Assembly: GCA_910584305.1 (NCBI GenBank)
Contig: CAJTZW010000010.1
Location: 1-54,322, forward strand
Length of the DNA stretch: 54,322 nucleotides
Direction of reading: 5' to 3'
DNA from: an uncultured Bacilli bacterium
GTDB lineage: Bacteria; Bacillota_I; Bacilli_A; RF39; UBA660
The notes under the pieces are model-generated. The model saw only the letters and a list, made by a program, of their open reading frames with translations. It was not told where the DNA came from and did not search any database. This document shows, in pieces, positions 25,704 through 34,485 of this stretch. Numbering within the stretch: position 1 is the first letter of the stretch; every line of letters starts with the position of its first letter. The translations under genes were made by a program, and so were the position numbers.

Positions 25704-26855
25704 ATGGATAATAAAGCATTTAAAAACGCTGTAGATTTATTGGTAAAAGAGAAGGGGATTGATGAAGAAGTTATATATAGTGCAATGGAACTTGCACTAA
25801 CTTCTGCTTATAAAAAGAATTATAATTCTCTTTCTAATGTTCGTGTGGATATCAACCGCGAAACAGGGGAAATTAAAGTATATTCTTTTAAAACAGTAGT
25901 AGATCGTTCTTTAGAAGATAAATTTCAGAAATTTTCTGACATTGATTTTGAAAATATGGATGAAGAAGATGAAGATGGTGGAGCTGTATTGCCTTTTATC
26001 TATGATGAAAAAATTCATTTAACATTAGAGGAAGCAAGAGAGATTGTTCCAGATATCCAAATTGGGGATACTATTGAAGAGGAAGTGACACCAAAAGATT
26101 TTGGACGTGTCGCAGCTTCTACAGCAAAACAAGTCGTGATTCAAAAGATTCGCGAAGCAGAGCGAAATGTTATTATTGATGAATTTAATGATAAACAAGA
26201 TGAAATGGTTGTTGGTATGGTGGAAATGGAAGATGTTCGTAACTATTATATCGATTTAGGTAAAACGCAAGGAATATTACCAAAAACGGAGGTGATTCCA
26301 GGAGAGACCATCCAAATGGGGTCATCGATTAAGGTATATATTACAAAAGTTGATAATAACTCTAAGGGACCTATCATTTTACTCTCTAGAAACCATTATG
26401 GTTTTGTAAAACGTTTATTTGAATTAGAGATACCAGAAATTAATGAGGGAATTATTTTGGTATATAGTGTGGCACGTGAAGCTGGAAATCGTACTAAGAT
26501 TGCTGTATACTCTGAAAATGAAAGGGTTGATGCAGTTGGATCTTGTATTGGGGAAAGAGGAAGTAGAATTAATCGCATTATTGAGGAATTGCATGGTGAA
26601 AAAATTGATGTTATTGAATATAGCAATGATGCGGCTACTTTTATTGCAAATGCATTAAGCCCAGCTAAAAATGTTCGTGTATTTGTAACAGATGAGAAAA
26701 ATAAGGAAGCACTTGTTGTGGTAGATGATGAGAATTTATCTTTAGCAATTGGTAAAAAGGGATTAAATGTTCGTTTGGCAGCTCGTTTAACACATTATAA
26801 ATTAGATATTAAAACATATGAACAAGCTAGAGAAGAGGGAATTAATATCATTTAG
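25704..26855 (+). CDS. nusA: Transcription termination/antitermination factor NusA
   Basis: Binds RNA polymerase and nascent RNA to control pausing, termination and antitermination. The 383 residues cover the N-terminal polymerase-binding domain (1-~125), the S1 domain (VGMVEMEDVRNYYIDLGKTQ near 180), and two KH domains with their loops (IGERGSRINRIIEE near 285, IGKKGLNVRLAARL near 350). There is no acidic C-terminal repeat, as usual in Firmicutes. It is the second gene of the rimP-nusA-ylxR-infB operon. Confidence 0.97.
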   Translation: MDNKAFKNAVDLLVKEKGIDEEVIYSAMELALTSAYKKNYNSLSNVRVDINRETGEIKVYSFKTVVDRSLEDKFQKFSDIDFENMDEEDEDGGAVLPFIYDEKIHLTLEEAREIVPDIQIGDTIEEEVTPKDFGRVAASTAKQVVIQKIREAERNVIIDEFNDKQDEMVVGMVEMEDVRNYYIDLGKTQGILPKTEVIPGETIQMGSSIKVYITKVDNNSKGPIILLSRNHYGFVKRLFELEIPEINEGIILVYSVAREAGNRTKIAVYSENERVDAVGSCIGERGSRINRIIEELHGEKIDVIEYSNDAATFIANALSPAKNVRVFVTDEKNKEALVVVDDENLSLAIGKKGLNVRLAARLTHYKLDIKTYEQAREEGINII

Positions 26856-26869
26856 TGAGGAGTGGTACT

Positions 26870-27127
26870 ATGAAAACTAGAAAAATACCTATGCGTACTT
26901 GTGTTGTAACAAGGGAGAAGTTACCGAAACAAGAACTTATACGTGTAGTAAGAACTCCAGAAGGAACTATTATTGTTGATAAAACAGGAAAAGCCAATGG
27001 AAGAGGGGCTTACTTAAAGAAAGATCTAGAAACTTTTGAGAAAGCAAAAAAGAATAGAATTTTGAATCGTCAATTAGAAGTTGAAGTTCCTGATTCTATT
27101 TATGAGGAGTTAAATACATTGGTATAA
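26870..27127 (+). CDS. ylxR: YlxR/RnpM RNA-binding protein
   Basis: An 85-residue basic protein with the family motifs PMRTCVVTREKLPKQELIRV near the start and GRGAYLKKD near residue 47. YlxR (RnpM) has been described as an RNase P modulator and nucleoid/RNA-binding protein in Firmicutes. GAGGAG precedes ATG 26870. The L7Ae-like gene (ylxQ) that often follows is missing here. Confidence 0.95.
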   Translation: MKTRKIPMRTCVVTREKLPKQELIRVVRTPEGTIIVDKTGKANGRGAYLKKDLETFEKAKKNRILNRQLEVEVPDSIYEELNTLV

Positions 27128-27160
27128 TTCCATGAAATAAAGATGAAAGAGGTGATTTCT

Positions 27161-29260
27161 ATGATGTCTATAGAAGAGTATGCATTAGATGTCAGTAAAT
27201 CTATTGAAGAGGTTCTTCGAAAGTGTAAAGAACTAGGGATTTCTGCTGATTCTAAAGATTATTTATTAAGTGATGAAGAGATTACAGAACTTGATACTGT
27301 TGTAGATGAGATGATCGATGAAGATGATTTGGATGAGTTGATAAGTGAAGTAGCAGAATCAGAAAAAATCGATATGGATAATACTGTCAAAAAACAGAAA
27401 TTAAATAAAAAAGGAGCACAGACTGTAAAAGTTAATAAGAAAGAATTGGCATCTAAAAAGAAAGAAATGTATAAAAATAAAGAGAAACTTATCTCAAATG
27501 CTCCTGTACAGGATGATAATGTTGTTTTGTATACAGAGAACATGACCATTGGAGAACTTGCAGATGTCCTTCATGTGAGTGGGGCAGAACTTGTTAAGAA
27601 ATTATTTATGCTAGGAACTATGGCTACAGTGAATAATTCTATTTCCTTTGAAAATGCGGAAATATTGGTATTAGATTATCAAAAGGAATTAAAACGCGAA
27701 GAGACTGCTGACGTTACAAATTTTGAAGAATTTGAGGTAAATGATAGAGAAGAAGATTTACAAATACGTCCAGCAGTTGTTACCATTATGGGACATGTAG
27801 ACCATGGGAAAACTACATTACTTGATACCATACGTAAAACGAATGTGGCACTTGGAGAAGCAGGAGGAATTACACAAGCTATTAGTGCGTACCAAATTAT
27901 TTATAAAGATAAACCAATTACATTTATTGATACACCAGGACACGCTGCTTTTACAGAAATGAGGGCACGTGGGGCAAGTATTACTGATATTGTAATTATT
28001 ATTGTAGCTGCGGATGATGGTGTTATGCCACAAACAAGGGAAGCAATTGATCATGCCAAAGCAGCTGGGGTTCCTATTATGGTAGCTATTAATAAGATTG
28101 ATAAGCCAGGCGCTAATGTAGAACGTGTTATGACACAACTTACAGAATGTGGACTTACTCCAGAGTCTTGGGGTGGTGAAACTCTCTATAACGAAATTTC
28201 CGCTAAGGATGCAGTTGGTATTGATGAGTTATTAGAAAACATTTTACTTATTGCTGAGATGAATTCCTATAAGGCAAATCCAAATCGTTATGCAATGGGT
28301 ACTGTTATTGAGTCTAGACTTGATAAACATGTTGGGCCAATTGTTACTTTATTAATTCAAAATGGAACTCTTCGTCTTGGGGACCCAATTGTTGTTGGGA
28401 CTACGTACGGAAAGGTTCGTACACTGCGTAATGACAGGGGAGAAGAAATTACAGAAGCATCTCCTTCTTTACCTGTTGAGATTACAGGAATTAATGAGAC
28501 TCCTGTTGCTGGGGATAAGTTTATGGCATTTGAAAGTGAAAAACAAGCAAGAAGTATTGGTGAACAAAGGAAGACTGTCAGTAGATTGAAAGACAATCAA
28601 ACATCTAATTCTGTAACTCTTGATGACTTGTTTTCTAAAATTGAAAGTGGACTACGTGAAATCAATGTTATTGTTAAAGCAGATGTTCATGGCTCTAGTG
28701 AGGCTGTTAAAAATTCATTGGAGAAGATTGAAGTAGAGGATGTTCGTGTTAAAGTCGTTCGTAGCAGTGTAGGTGCTATTACGGAAAGTGATATTGTTTT
28801 AGCAAAGGCTTCTAACGCCATTATTGTTGGATTTAATGTTCGACCTAATAATAGTATTCGCGATTATGCGAAAGAAAATGGTGTAGAAATTCGCCTTTAT
28901 GATATTATTTACAAAGTAGTAGAAGAAATTGAAGCTGCAATGAAAGGTATGCTAGAACCGATTTATGAAGAAAAGGTAATTGGTTCTGCAGAAGTTAGAC
29001 AACTATTTAAATTCTCTAAAGTAGGAATCATTGCTGGTTCTTATGTGCTTGATGGAATTATTAAGAGGGATGCGAAAGCGAGATTAATTCGGGATAGTGT
29101 TGTTATATATGATGGAAATATTAATTCTATTCAACGAGAGAAAGATTCTGTTAAAGAAGTTAAAAAAGGACTTGAATGTGGAATTACAGTCGAAAACTTT
29201 AGTGACATCAAGGTTGGGGATATTATAGAAGCCTATGAAATGGTAGAAATAGAGAGGTAA
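27161..29260 (+). CDS. infB: Translation initiation factor IF-2
   Basis: GTPase that brings initiator tRNA to the ribosome. The 699 residues include a short lysine/glutamate-rich N-terminal region, the IF2N-type domain (ENMTIGELADVLHVSGAELV near 130-165), the G domain with GHVDHGKTTL near residue 212, DTPGH and NKID, and complete C-terminal domains. ATG 27161 is used, with AGAGGTGA upstream. It ends the operon; a hairpin with seven Ts follows. rbfA, often next, lies 1.7 kb away. Confidence 0.98.
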   Translation: MMSIEEYALDVSKSIEEVLRKCKELGISADSKDYLLSDEEITELDTVVDEMIDEDDLDELISEVAESEKIDMDNTVKKQKLNKKGAQTVKVNKKELASKKKEMYKNKEKLISNAPVQDDNVVLYTENMTIGELADVLHVSGAELVKKLFMLGTMATVNNSISFENAEILVLDYQKELKREETADVTNFEEFEVNDREEDLQIRPAVVTIMGHVDHGKTTLLDTIRKTNVALGEAGGITQAISAYQIIYKDKPITFIDTPGHAAFTEMRARGASITDIVIIIVAADDGVMPQTREAIDHAKAAGVPIMVAINKIDKPGANVERVMTQLTECGLTPESWGGETLYNEISAKDAVGIDELLENILLIAEMNSYKANPNRYAMGTVIESRLDKHVGPIVTLLIQNGTLRLGDPIVVGTTYGKVRTLRNDRGEEITEASPSLPVEITGINETPVAGDKFMAFESEKQARSIGEQRKTVSRLKDNQTSNSVTLDDLFSKIESGLREINVIVKADVHGSSEAVKNSLEKIEVEDVRVKVVRSSVGAITESDIVLAKASNAIIVGFNVRPNNSIRDYAKENGVEIRLYDIIYKVVEEIEAAMKGMLEPIYEEKVIGSAEVRQLFKFSKVGIIAGSYVLDGIIKRDAKARLIRDSVVIYDGNINSIQREKDSVKEVKKGLECGITVENFSDIKVGDIIEAYEMVEIER

Positions 29261-29289
29261 AAAAAGCGAGTGAGAACTCGTTTTTTTAT
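29261..29289. terminator. Terminator after infB
   Basis: AAAAAAGCGAG and CTCGTTTTTTT pair across a short loop. The T run serves the plus strand and the A run can serve the minus-strand XRE gene. Confidence 0.8.
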
Positions 29290-29525
29290 GATATATGGTA
29301 ATTTATTATATCTGTCATTTCGCAATTTAAGTAGTCACATAATCTGGCTAGTACATAAATGTCAATTCTTACAATATCTCCATCAATTAGCCGTTTGATT
29401 ACTTTAAAGTCTGTATTTGTGTCACGCATTAATTTATTTATGCTAATATTTTGCTGTTTTAATAGTTGTGCTAATCGAAATGTATAATAACCGTTTTCAA
29501 TTTTAACTGTTTTAATATTATTCAT
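29286..29525 (-). CDS. Small XRE-family regulator
   Basis: A 79-residue protein that is little more than a helix-turn-helix domain (YTFRLAQLLKQQNISINKLM, FKVIKRLIDGDIVRIDIYVL, CDYLNCEMTDII), of the YozG-like kind. It is divergent from the secreted-protein gene, and a 20-base perfect palindrome lies inside that gene's promoter, so this regulator very likely represses it and perhaps itself. Confidence 0.85.
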   Translation of the reverse strand: MNNIKTVKIENGYYTFRLAQLLKQQNISINKLMRDTNTDFKVIKRLIDGDIVRIDIYVLARLCDYLNCEMTDIINYHIS

Positions 29526-29573
29526 AAAATGACACTTCTTTCTACAAATAATCTTAACAATAGTTATTGCTTA

Positions 29574-29602
29574 TTGACTACTGGTTATATAACCAGTATA
29601 AT
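29574..29602 (+). promoter_or_regulatory. Promoter with 20-bp palindromic operator in its spacer
   Basis: TTGACT at 29574-29579 and TATAAT at 29597-29602 with a 17-base spacer. TACTGGTTAT/ATAACCAGTA (29579-29598) is a perfect palindrome filling the spacer, an ideal operator for the adjacent XRE protein. Confidence 0.82.
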
Positions 29603-29676
29603 TAAGTTAATAGTAGTAGGATTTTATTTGGAAAAAATTTTACTATTATTAGTTTGATTAGAAAGGAGGAAAGAAT

Positions 29677-30432
29677 ACGAAAAAGTTTTTAAGTATGCTA
29701 CTTTTTATTATTGCTATTACTTTTAGTGCGAATTGTGTTAATGCTGAATCTGTGATTACTATGGATAATCTGAAAAACCAGTTAGAAGAATCTTCAATTA
29801 TCAAAGGGTATAATGCTACTCTAACGATAGAAGGCAAAGGTAGATTATTATATATAGAAACAGATGATTTGCAGGTTTCTTTTAGTTATATTGATGGTAC
29901 TTTAAAATATTCTGGGCTTGATCCAAATATGTCAATTTATCTTCTTGATCAAACTTCAATGACAAAAGAAGAATTTGTAAAACGTTCCCAGGAAAATACG
30001 AATATTGTATCTGAAGTTGTAGCATGTGTTGCTGATTTGTATGGATATACTGGCTATCATAATGATTGGATTGGTCATATACTTCCTAATGATTATGAGA
30101 ATAAGGGGATTACATATTCTTTTGGCAGTGTAAATGAAGTAGCTTTTGTATCTATTTTGAAACTGAATTTAAATGGTCCATTTGAGGCAACTTTGGTAGA
30201 GCAATCCTTAAATAAGAATGGATATAATTTAATCATACAGGATGCAACAAATCAAGATGTTACACAAGTAGATTTGAATAACCAAGGTACACAAGAAAAT
30301 ATAATTAATCAAGAATCAACTGTTGAAAATCCAAATACAAGTATTTATCAAAATTGTTGTTATATTGTTGTAGCTAATTTTGCAGTAATAGGATTTTATT
30401 TTGTATGTCAAAAGAATTTTCTTGTAAAATAG
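29677..30432 (+). CDS. Secreted protein with putative NPNTS cell-wall sorting signal (ACG start?)
   Basis: The 251-residue reading from ACG 29677 gives a classical signal peptide (KKFLSMLLFIIAITFSANCVNA, first residue replaced by the start; here quoted only in part as KKFLSMLLFIIA). AGGAGG lies seven bases before the ACG; the first ATG (29695) removes the charged signal N-region. The middle is a soluble domain of unknown function. A Gln/Asn/Thr-rich linker precedes NPNTS, a hydrophobic stretch and a lysine at the end, matching the order of a class B sortase signal. The divergent XRE gene probably represses it. Confidence 0.6.
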   Translation, partial: TKKFLSMLLFIIAITFSANCVNAESVITMDNLKNQLEESSIIKGYNATLTIEGKGRLLYIETDDLQVSFSYIDGTLKYSGLDPNMSIYLLDQTSMTKEEFVKRSQENTNIVSEVVACVADLYGYTGYHNDWIGHILPNDYENKGITYSFGSVNEVAFVSILKLNLNGPFEATLVEQSLNKNGYNLIIQDATNQDVTQVDLNNQGTQENIINQESTVENPNTSIYQNCCYIVVANFAVIGFYFVCQKNFLVK

Positions 30433-30515
30433 GTTATTGTATTTATTTAGCAGTAATTCTCGATTTTAGTTGTGTGTTGTATTTGTTGTAAAACATTAGA
30501 TGGAGGTTGTAGAAG

Positions 30516-30821
30516 ATGGATGAATTTAAAAAAGTCCAAAAGAATTTAAAAAATGATATGATAGTTTTATTTATACTAGAATTAATTATATGTGGATTTT
30601 TACTAAGTGATGGAGAATTAAATATTTTTTCTGTTGTTTTTGCAATTTTTCTATTTATTGGCTTTATATTATCAAAAAATGGTTCAAAATTGGCTGGAAT
30701 GATTGGGATTATTTTTGGGATTCTCATGATGCTTACTATATTACTTGGTGATATGATTGATTTCTTATTAGGATTACTTGTTGTGATACATTCGATAAAA
30801 TATAATAAACTAGTACGTTAA
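30516..30821 (+). CDS. Small membrane protein (101 aa)
   Basis: Not recognised. After a charged N-terminus there are four hydrophobic segments (about residues 16-32, 37-52, 58-74 and 78-92). ATGGAGG lies upstream. It probably shares the transcript of the secreted protein; a terminator follows at 30891. Confidence 0.6.
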   Translation: MDEFKKVQKNLKNDMIVLFILELIICGFLLSDGELNIFSVVFAIFLFIGFILSKNGSKLAGMIGIIFGILMMLTILLGDMIDFLLGLLVVIHSIKYNKLVR

Positions 30822-30890
30822 AAATGATTTCATGATTGTTGCATATATATATAAATTATTAATTTAAAATTGTAACTAAATTAATAAAAA

Positions 30891-30920
30891 CATTGTTGTT
30901 TTGTGTAACAATCTTTTTTT
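30891..30920 (+). terminator. Terminator before rbfA
   Basis: ATTGTT and AACAAT pair across a GTTTTGTGT-like loop and run into seven Ts. TTGTAA at 30928-30933 and TATAAT at 30951-30956 (17-base spacer) just after it form the rbfA promoter. Confidence 0.7.
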
Positions 30921-30927
30921 ATTTCTG

Positions 30928-30956
30928 TTGTAAAAATAGTCTTACTATTATATAAT
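30928..30956 (+). promoter_or_regulatory. Promoter of rbfA
   Basis: TTGTAA and TATAAT spaced by 17 bases, 20 bases before the ATG at 30977. Confidence 0.8.
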
Positions 30957-30976
30957 ATTGATAACGAGGTGATATC

Positions 30977-31321
30977 ATGGGATTTAAAATAGATAGAATT
31001 GCTAGTAGTTTTGTAAAAGAAATTAGTTATATTTTAGCAACCGAAATTAGAGATAAAGATATTCAATTTGTAACTATTACAGATTGTAAAGTTACCAATG
31101 ATCTTAGCTTTGCAAAAGTGTATTTTACAGTTTTAGATGAGAATAAGAAAGATTCTACATTGAAAGCTTTAGAGGATGCTGCGGGTTTTATTCGTAAGAC
31201 ATTAGCAGATAGAGTTGACATACGTCATATCCCAGAACTTCAATTTGTATATGATGAATCTATTGAATACGGAAAAAAGATAGAGGATATTATTGATGAT
31301 ATTCATAGTAATGAAGGTTAA
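30977..31321 (+). CDS. rbfA: Ribosome-binding factor A
   Basis: A 114-residue KH-like protein that matures the 30S subunit. Family features include RIASSFVKEISYILATEIRD, FVTITDCKVTNDLSFAKVYF and a tail FVYDESIEYGKKIEDIIDDI. In most Firmicutes it follows infB directly; here a regulator and two accessory genes intervene and rbfA has its own promoter. Confidence 0.97.
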   Translation: MGFKIDRIASSFVKEISYILATEIRDKDIQFVTITDCKVTNDLSFAKVYFTVLDENKKDSTLKALEDAAGFIRKTLADRVDIRHIPELQFVYDESIEYGKKIEDIIDDIHSNEG

Positions 31322-31394
31322 TTTACTAGATAATTTAAAAGAGAAAATTGATATGAAGTATTGATTTTGTGAAGTTTGTAGTATATAATATTTT

Positions 31395-31604
31395 TAATAT
31401 TTGTTAGCGTTGATGAAAGAGAAGTATGTATATAAATGGAAATTAGAAAGTTAATGGGGATGAGAATTAACCAGTGTTTATATATAGAAGTACACTTTTT
31501 GAGTTAAATCGTTACTTGCGTTAAAAGTTTAAGAGCATAAGTCATTATGAAATAAGGTGGTACCACGGGAATCTCGTCCTTATACATAATGGCTTTTTTT
31601 ATCA
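31395..31604 (+). promoter_or_regulatory. T-box leader, tyrosine type, upstream of deoC-tyrS
   Basis: A tRNA-sensing leader. The 5' part contains TGATGAAAGAGAAGTA (stem I base); the specifier region shows GAAG-TAC at 31487-31493, where TAC is a tyrosine codon; the T-box core AAGGTGGTACCACGG lies at 31554-31568; and a terminator is formed by AGTCATTATG with CATAATGGCT followed by seven Ts. Uncharged tRNA-Tyr should relieve termination. tyrS is the second gene downstream, which fits the specifier. Confidence 0.93.
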
Positions 31605-31636
31605 AATACAAATATTATTATAGAGGAGGAATAATA

Positions 31637-32287
31637 ATGGAATTAAATAAATATATTGATCATACAAATTTAAAGACTACAACTACTATGAAGGATATTG
31701 AAACTTTATGTAATGAGGCTGTTTCGTACGGTTTTGCCTCTGTATGTATTCATCCTTACTATGTAAAACTCGCCAGTGAGTTATTAAAAGATAGTAATAT
31801 TGCAGTATGTACTGTCATAGGTTTTCCATTGGGAATGAATACAACTTCTGTAAAGGAATATGAAGCTATTGATGCGGTTAATAATGGTGCTACAGAGATT
31901 GATATGGTAATTAATATGGGTGCCGTTAAAAATGGAGACTATGATTATGTTAAGGAAGAAATTGAGACAGTTCGTGACTCAATTGGTGGAAAGACATTAA
32001 AGGTCATTATAGAAACTTGTTATTTGACAGAAGAAGAAATTATTAAGATGACAGAAATTTGTAATGAAACGTTTGTTAATTTTATTAAAACATCAACTGG
32101 TTTTGGTAGTGATGGGGCAAAATTATCTGATATAGAACTTATTAATCATCACAGGAATGAAGTGTTGGAAATTAAGGCAAGCGGTGGAATTCGTAGTCGC
32201 AGGGGTATGCTAGATATGATAGAAGCTGGGGCTACAAGAATTGGTACAAGTAGTGGTGTTTCGATAATGAAAGAGGATGGTGAATAA
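31637..32287 (+). CDS. deoC: Deoxyribose-phosphate aldolase
   Basis: Splits 2-deoxyribose 5-phosphate into glyceraldehyde 3-phosphate and acetaldehyde in deoxynucleoside breakdown. The 216 residues show IDHTNLK at the start, CTVIGFPLGMN, the Schiff-base lysine in NFIKTSTGF near 154 and ASGGIR near 185. GAGGAGGA precedes ATG 31637. It lies between the T-box and tyrS, and its stop touches the tyrS start, so it is under tyrosine control, an unusual association. Confidence 0.96.
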   Translation: MELNKYIDHTNLKTTTTMKDIETLCNEAVSYGFASVCIHPYYVKLASELLKDSNIAVCTVIGFPLGMNTTSVKEYEAIDAVNNGATEIDMVINMGAVKNGDYDYVKEEIETVRDSIGGKTLKVIIETCYLTEEEIIKMTEICNETFVNFIKTSTGFGSDGAKLSDIELINHHRNEVLEIKASGGIRSRRGMLDMIEAGATRIGTSSGVSIMKEDGE

Positions 32288-33517
32288 ATGAAATTATTTG
32301 ATGAATTAAAATGGAGAGGGCTTATTAAAGATATGACAAGCCCTGAACTTGAGGAAAAGTTAAATGCAGGGGGAATGACTTTTTATATAGGGACAGATCC
32401 AACTGCAGATTCTATGCATATTGGTCATTTATCTAGTTTTTTAATTTCTAAACGGCTTGCCAATGCAGGCCATCATCCAATTTTGTTGATTGGGGGTGCC
32501 ACAGGCCGTATTGGAGATCCTAGACCTACTACAGAAAGAGAAATGAAATCAGTAGAAGAAATTGAACGTAATATTGAAGGTCTTACAAAACAGGCTAAGG
32601 AGTTATTTGGTTTTGATGTAGTCAATAACTATGATTGGTCTAAAGATATTAACTTTATTGATTTCTTAAGAGATTATGGGAAATATTTTAATATTAATTA
32701 TATGTTAGATAAAGATATTATTAGAAGACGTTTAGAAACTGGTATTACCTTTACAGAGTTTTCTTATATGATTATGCAGGCTATGGATTTTTTACATTTA
32801 TATGAAACTAGGAATTGTACGTTGCAGGTGGCTGGATCTGATCAATGGGGAAACATTACAGCTGGTGTAGATTTGATTCGTAAGAAGACAGGAGAAGAAG
32901 TATATGCATTTACAATGCCACTTGTTACGGATTCTACTGGCAAAAAATTTGGCAAATCAGAGGGAAATGCTTTATGGTTAGATAAGAACAAGACTTCTAG
33001 TTATGAGATTTATCAGTTCTTAATTAATGCAGAAGATGAAAAGGTAATTGATTATTTGAAAATATATACATTCTTAACAAAGGAAGAGATTGAAGAGATA
33101 GAAAAATGCCACTTTGAAAAACCAGAACTTCGCTTAGCGCAGAAGGAACTTGCAAAGGGGATTATTACATTTTTACATGGGGAAGAGGAATATCATAAGG
33201 CAGAAAAAATTAGTCAAGCTTTATTTAGTGGAAACGTACAAGAATTGTCTCTTGAAGAGATTGAAGATGCTTTCCGAGGGGTTACTAGTTTTCATATAAC
33301 TGAAAATAGTAGCGTTGTAGACTTATTGGTTGATAATGGTATTGCTTCTAGTAAACGTGAAGCTCGTGAGTTTTTAACTGCAGGCTCTATTTCGATTAAT
33401 GGGGTTAAATATCAAGATGTAGATGGAATTATAGATTTCTCCCTTTTACTTTATGAAAAGTACTTGATTGTTCGTAAAGGAAAGAAAAAGTATTTTGTAG
33501 GAATGATGTCAGTTTAA
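32288..33517 (+). CDS. tyrS: Tyrosyl-tRNA synthetase
   Basis: Charges tRNA-Tyr. The 409-residue class I enzyme shows the HIGH motif in SMHIGHLSSF near residue 44, tyrosine-pocket segment QVAGSDQWGNI near 183, the KMSKS variant KFGKSEGN near 222 and a C-terminal S4 RNA-binding domain (SSKREAREFL). It directly follows deoC and is controlled by the T-box. Confidence 0.98.
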   Translation: MKLFDELKWRGLIKDMTSPELEEKLNAGGMTFYIGTDPTADSMHIGHLSSFLISKRLANAGHHPILLIGGATGRIGDPRPTTEREMKSVEEIERNIEGLTKQAKELFGFDVVNNYDWSKDINFIDFLRDYGKYFNINYMLDKDIIRRRLETGITFTEFSYMIMQAMDFLHLYETRNCTLQVAGSDQWGNITAGVDLIRKKTGEEVYAFTMPLVTDSTGKKFGKSEGNALWLDKNKTSSYEIYQFLINAEDEKVIDYLKIYTFLTKEEIEEIEKCHFEKPELRLAQKELAKGIITFLHGEEEYHKAEKISQALFSGNVQELSLEEIEDAFRGVTSFHITENSSVVDLLVDNGIASSKREAREFLTAGSISINGVKYQDVDGIIDFSLLLYEKYLIVRKGKKKYFVGMMSV

Positions 33518-33564
33518 TCTTGAAAAGTTGTGTAATTTATGATAGTGTTAGTATAGGTGATGGT

Positions 33565-33969
33565 ATGAAAAAGATTATTGCATATGGGGTTATTCTTAGT
33601 TGTATATTTTTAATTACAGGTTGTGGATGTTCAAAAGAGAAAAATGTAGTTCCCGAAAGAATTGAAGAAAATACTTTAAGCGGTAAATTTTTTGATAACC
33701 AGATGTTAGATACTTTGGAAATTCAAAATTTTAATATTGCTATTGAAGATGGTTCATCATATATATCATTTGATGTAAGTAATACAGCAGAGTCAGAGGT
33801 TGCTTTGGAATATATTAAAATCCTATTATATGATATACAGGATAATTTGGCTTTGGAGACTTATGGATATATTGGTGGAACTATTGCTTCTTTAGAAGTT
33901 AAGCATGTTGTAATAGATGTAGATGTTGAGTTATCTTCTATTACGAGAGTGGCATATGAAAAAATGTGA
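33565..33969 (+). CDS. Putative lipoprotein
   Basis: A 134-residue exported protein. A lipoprotein signal peptide ends in the lipobox ITGC (residues about 18-21). The rest has a beta-rich pattern (YISFDVSNTAESEVALEYIK) resembling small FxLYD/DUF-type immunoglobulin-like domains. Function unknown. ATG 33565 has AGGTGAT upstream. A terminator follows. Confidence 0.8.
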   Translation: MKKIIAYGVILSCIFLITGCGCSKEKNVVPERIEENTLSGKFFDNQMLDTLEIQNFNIAIEDGSSYISFDVSNTAESEVALEYIKILLYDIQDNLALETYGYIGGTIASLEVKHVVIDVDVELSSITRVAYEKM

Positions 33970-33990
33970 TTTCGAATCACATTTTTTGTG
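33958..33990 (+). terminator. Terminator after the lipoprotein gene
   Basis: AAAATGTGATT pairs with AATCACATTTT across TCG, then Ts. Confidence 0.85.
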
Positions 33991-34033
33991 TAAAACACAT
34001 AGTAATTTCTCTATTTTTGTTCTCAAAAACAGT

Positions 34034-34057
34034 AAAAGTAGCCTATTTGCTACCTTA
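34034..34057 (-). terminator. Terminator of the minus-strand frameshifted gene
   Basis: GTAGC-6-GCTAC at 34038-34053, with four Ts on the minus strand beyond it, next to the stop codon of the pseudogene. Confidence 0.6.
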
Positions 34058-34485
34058 GTTTTTTGAGTTACTTTTTACTAGTTTTGGACCTTGTACATTT
34101 TGCATAGTATTGAACAAGTTAGCCATTTTATCTACCATCTCTTCATCAGTATTTGATATTATGTTTTGTGCTATTTCTTCATCGCAGGAAATAATTGATC
34201 TAATCTTTCCAATTCCCTGGATTGGCGTTAGTAGTCCAAATAATTGTGCTGTATTTAACGCTGTTCCTAAATCTAAATAACTATTTTCTGGGTATATAGG
34301 ATCTTTTATAGGGCATATGTCTTGAAATAATTCTCTAAATTCAGGTAAAGAATAAAATTTATATAATTTTTTTCTAATTCATGATGTTCTATAATTGGCG
34401 ATAGTTTATTTTTAAAATTTATTGCACAATATAATCTAATAAAACTAATTTCAGAAAATATAGTTTTAACAGTTTCCTTATTCAT
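34055..34485 (-). pseudogene. Hypothetical gene with one homopolymer frameshift
   Basis: From ATG 34485 (GGAGG upstream) the frame reads MNKETVKTIFSEISFIRLYC up to HHELEKN and then stops early. Adding one A in the seven-A run (34367-34373) gives a continuous ~142-residue protein (LYKFYSLPEFRELFQDICPI, then LGTALNTAQLFGLLTPIQGI, ending in PKLVKSNSKN). It is soluble and unrecognised. A sequencing error in the homopolymer is as likely as a true pseudogene. The 257 bases between it and rpsD show only AT-rich sequence and one weak hairpin. Confidence 0.65.

Noticed and set aside
27259..28596. Long minus-strand and second-frame ORFs inside infB
   Set aside because: They lie wholly within a strongly conserved gene, have odd composition and no ribosome sites; they are shadows.
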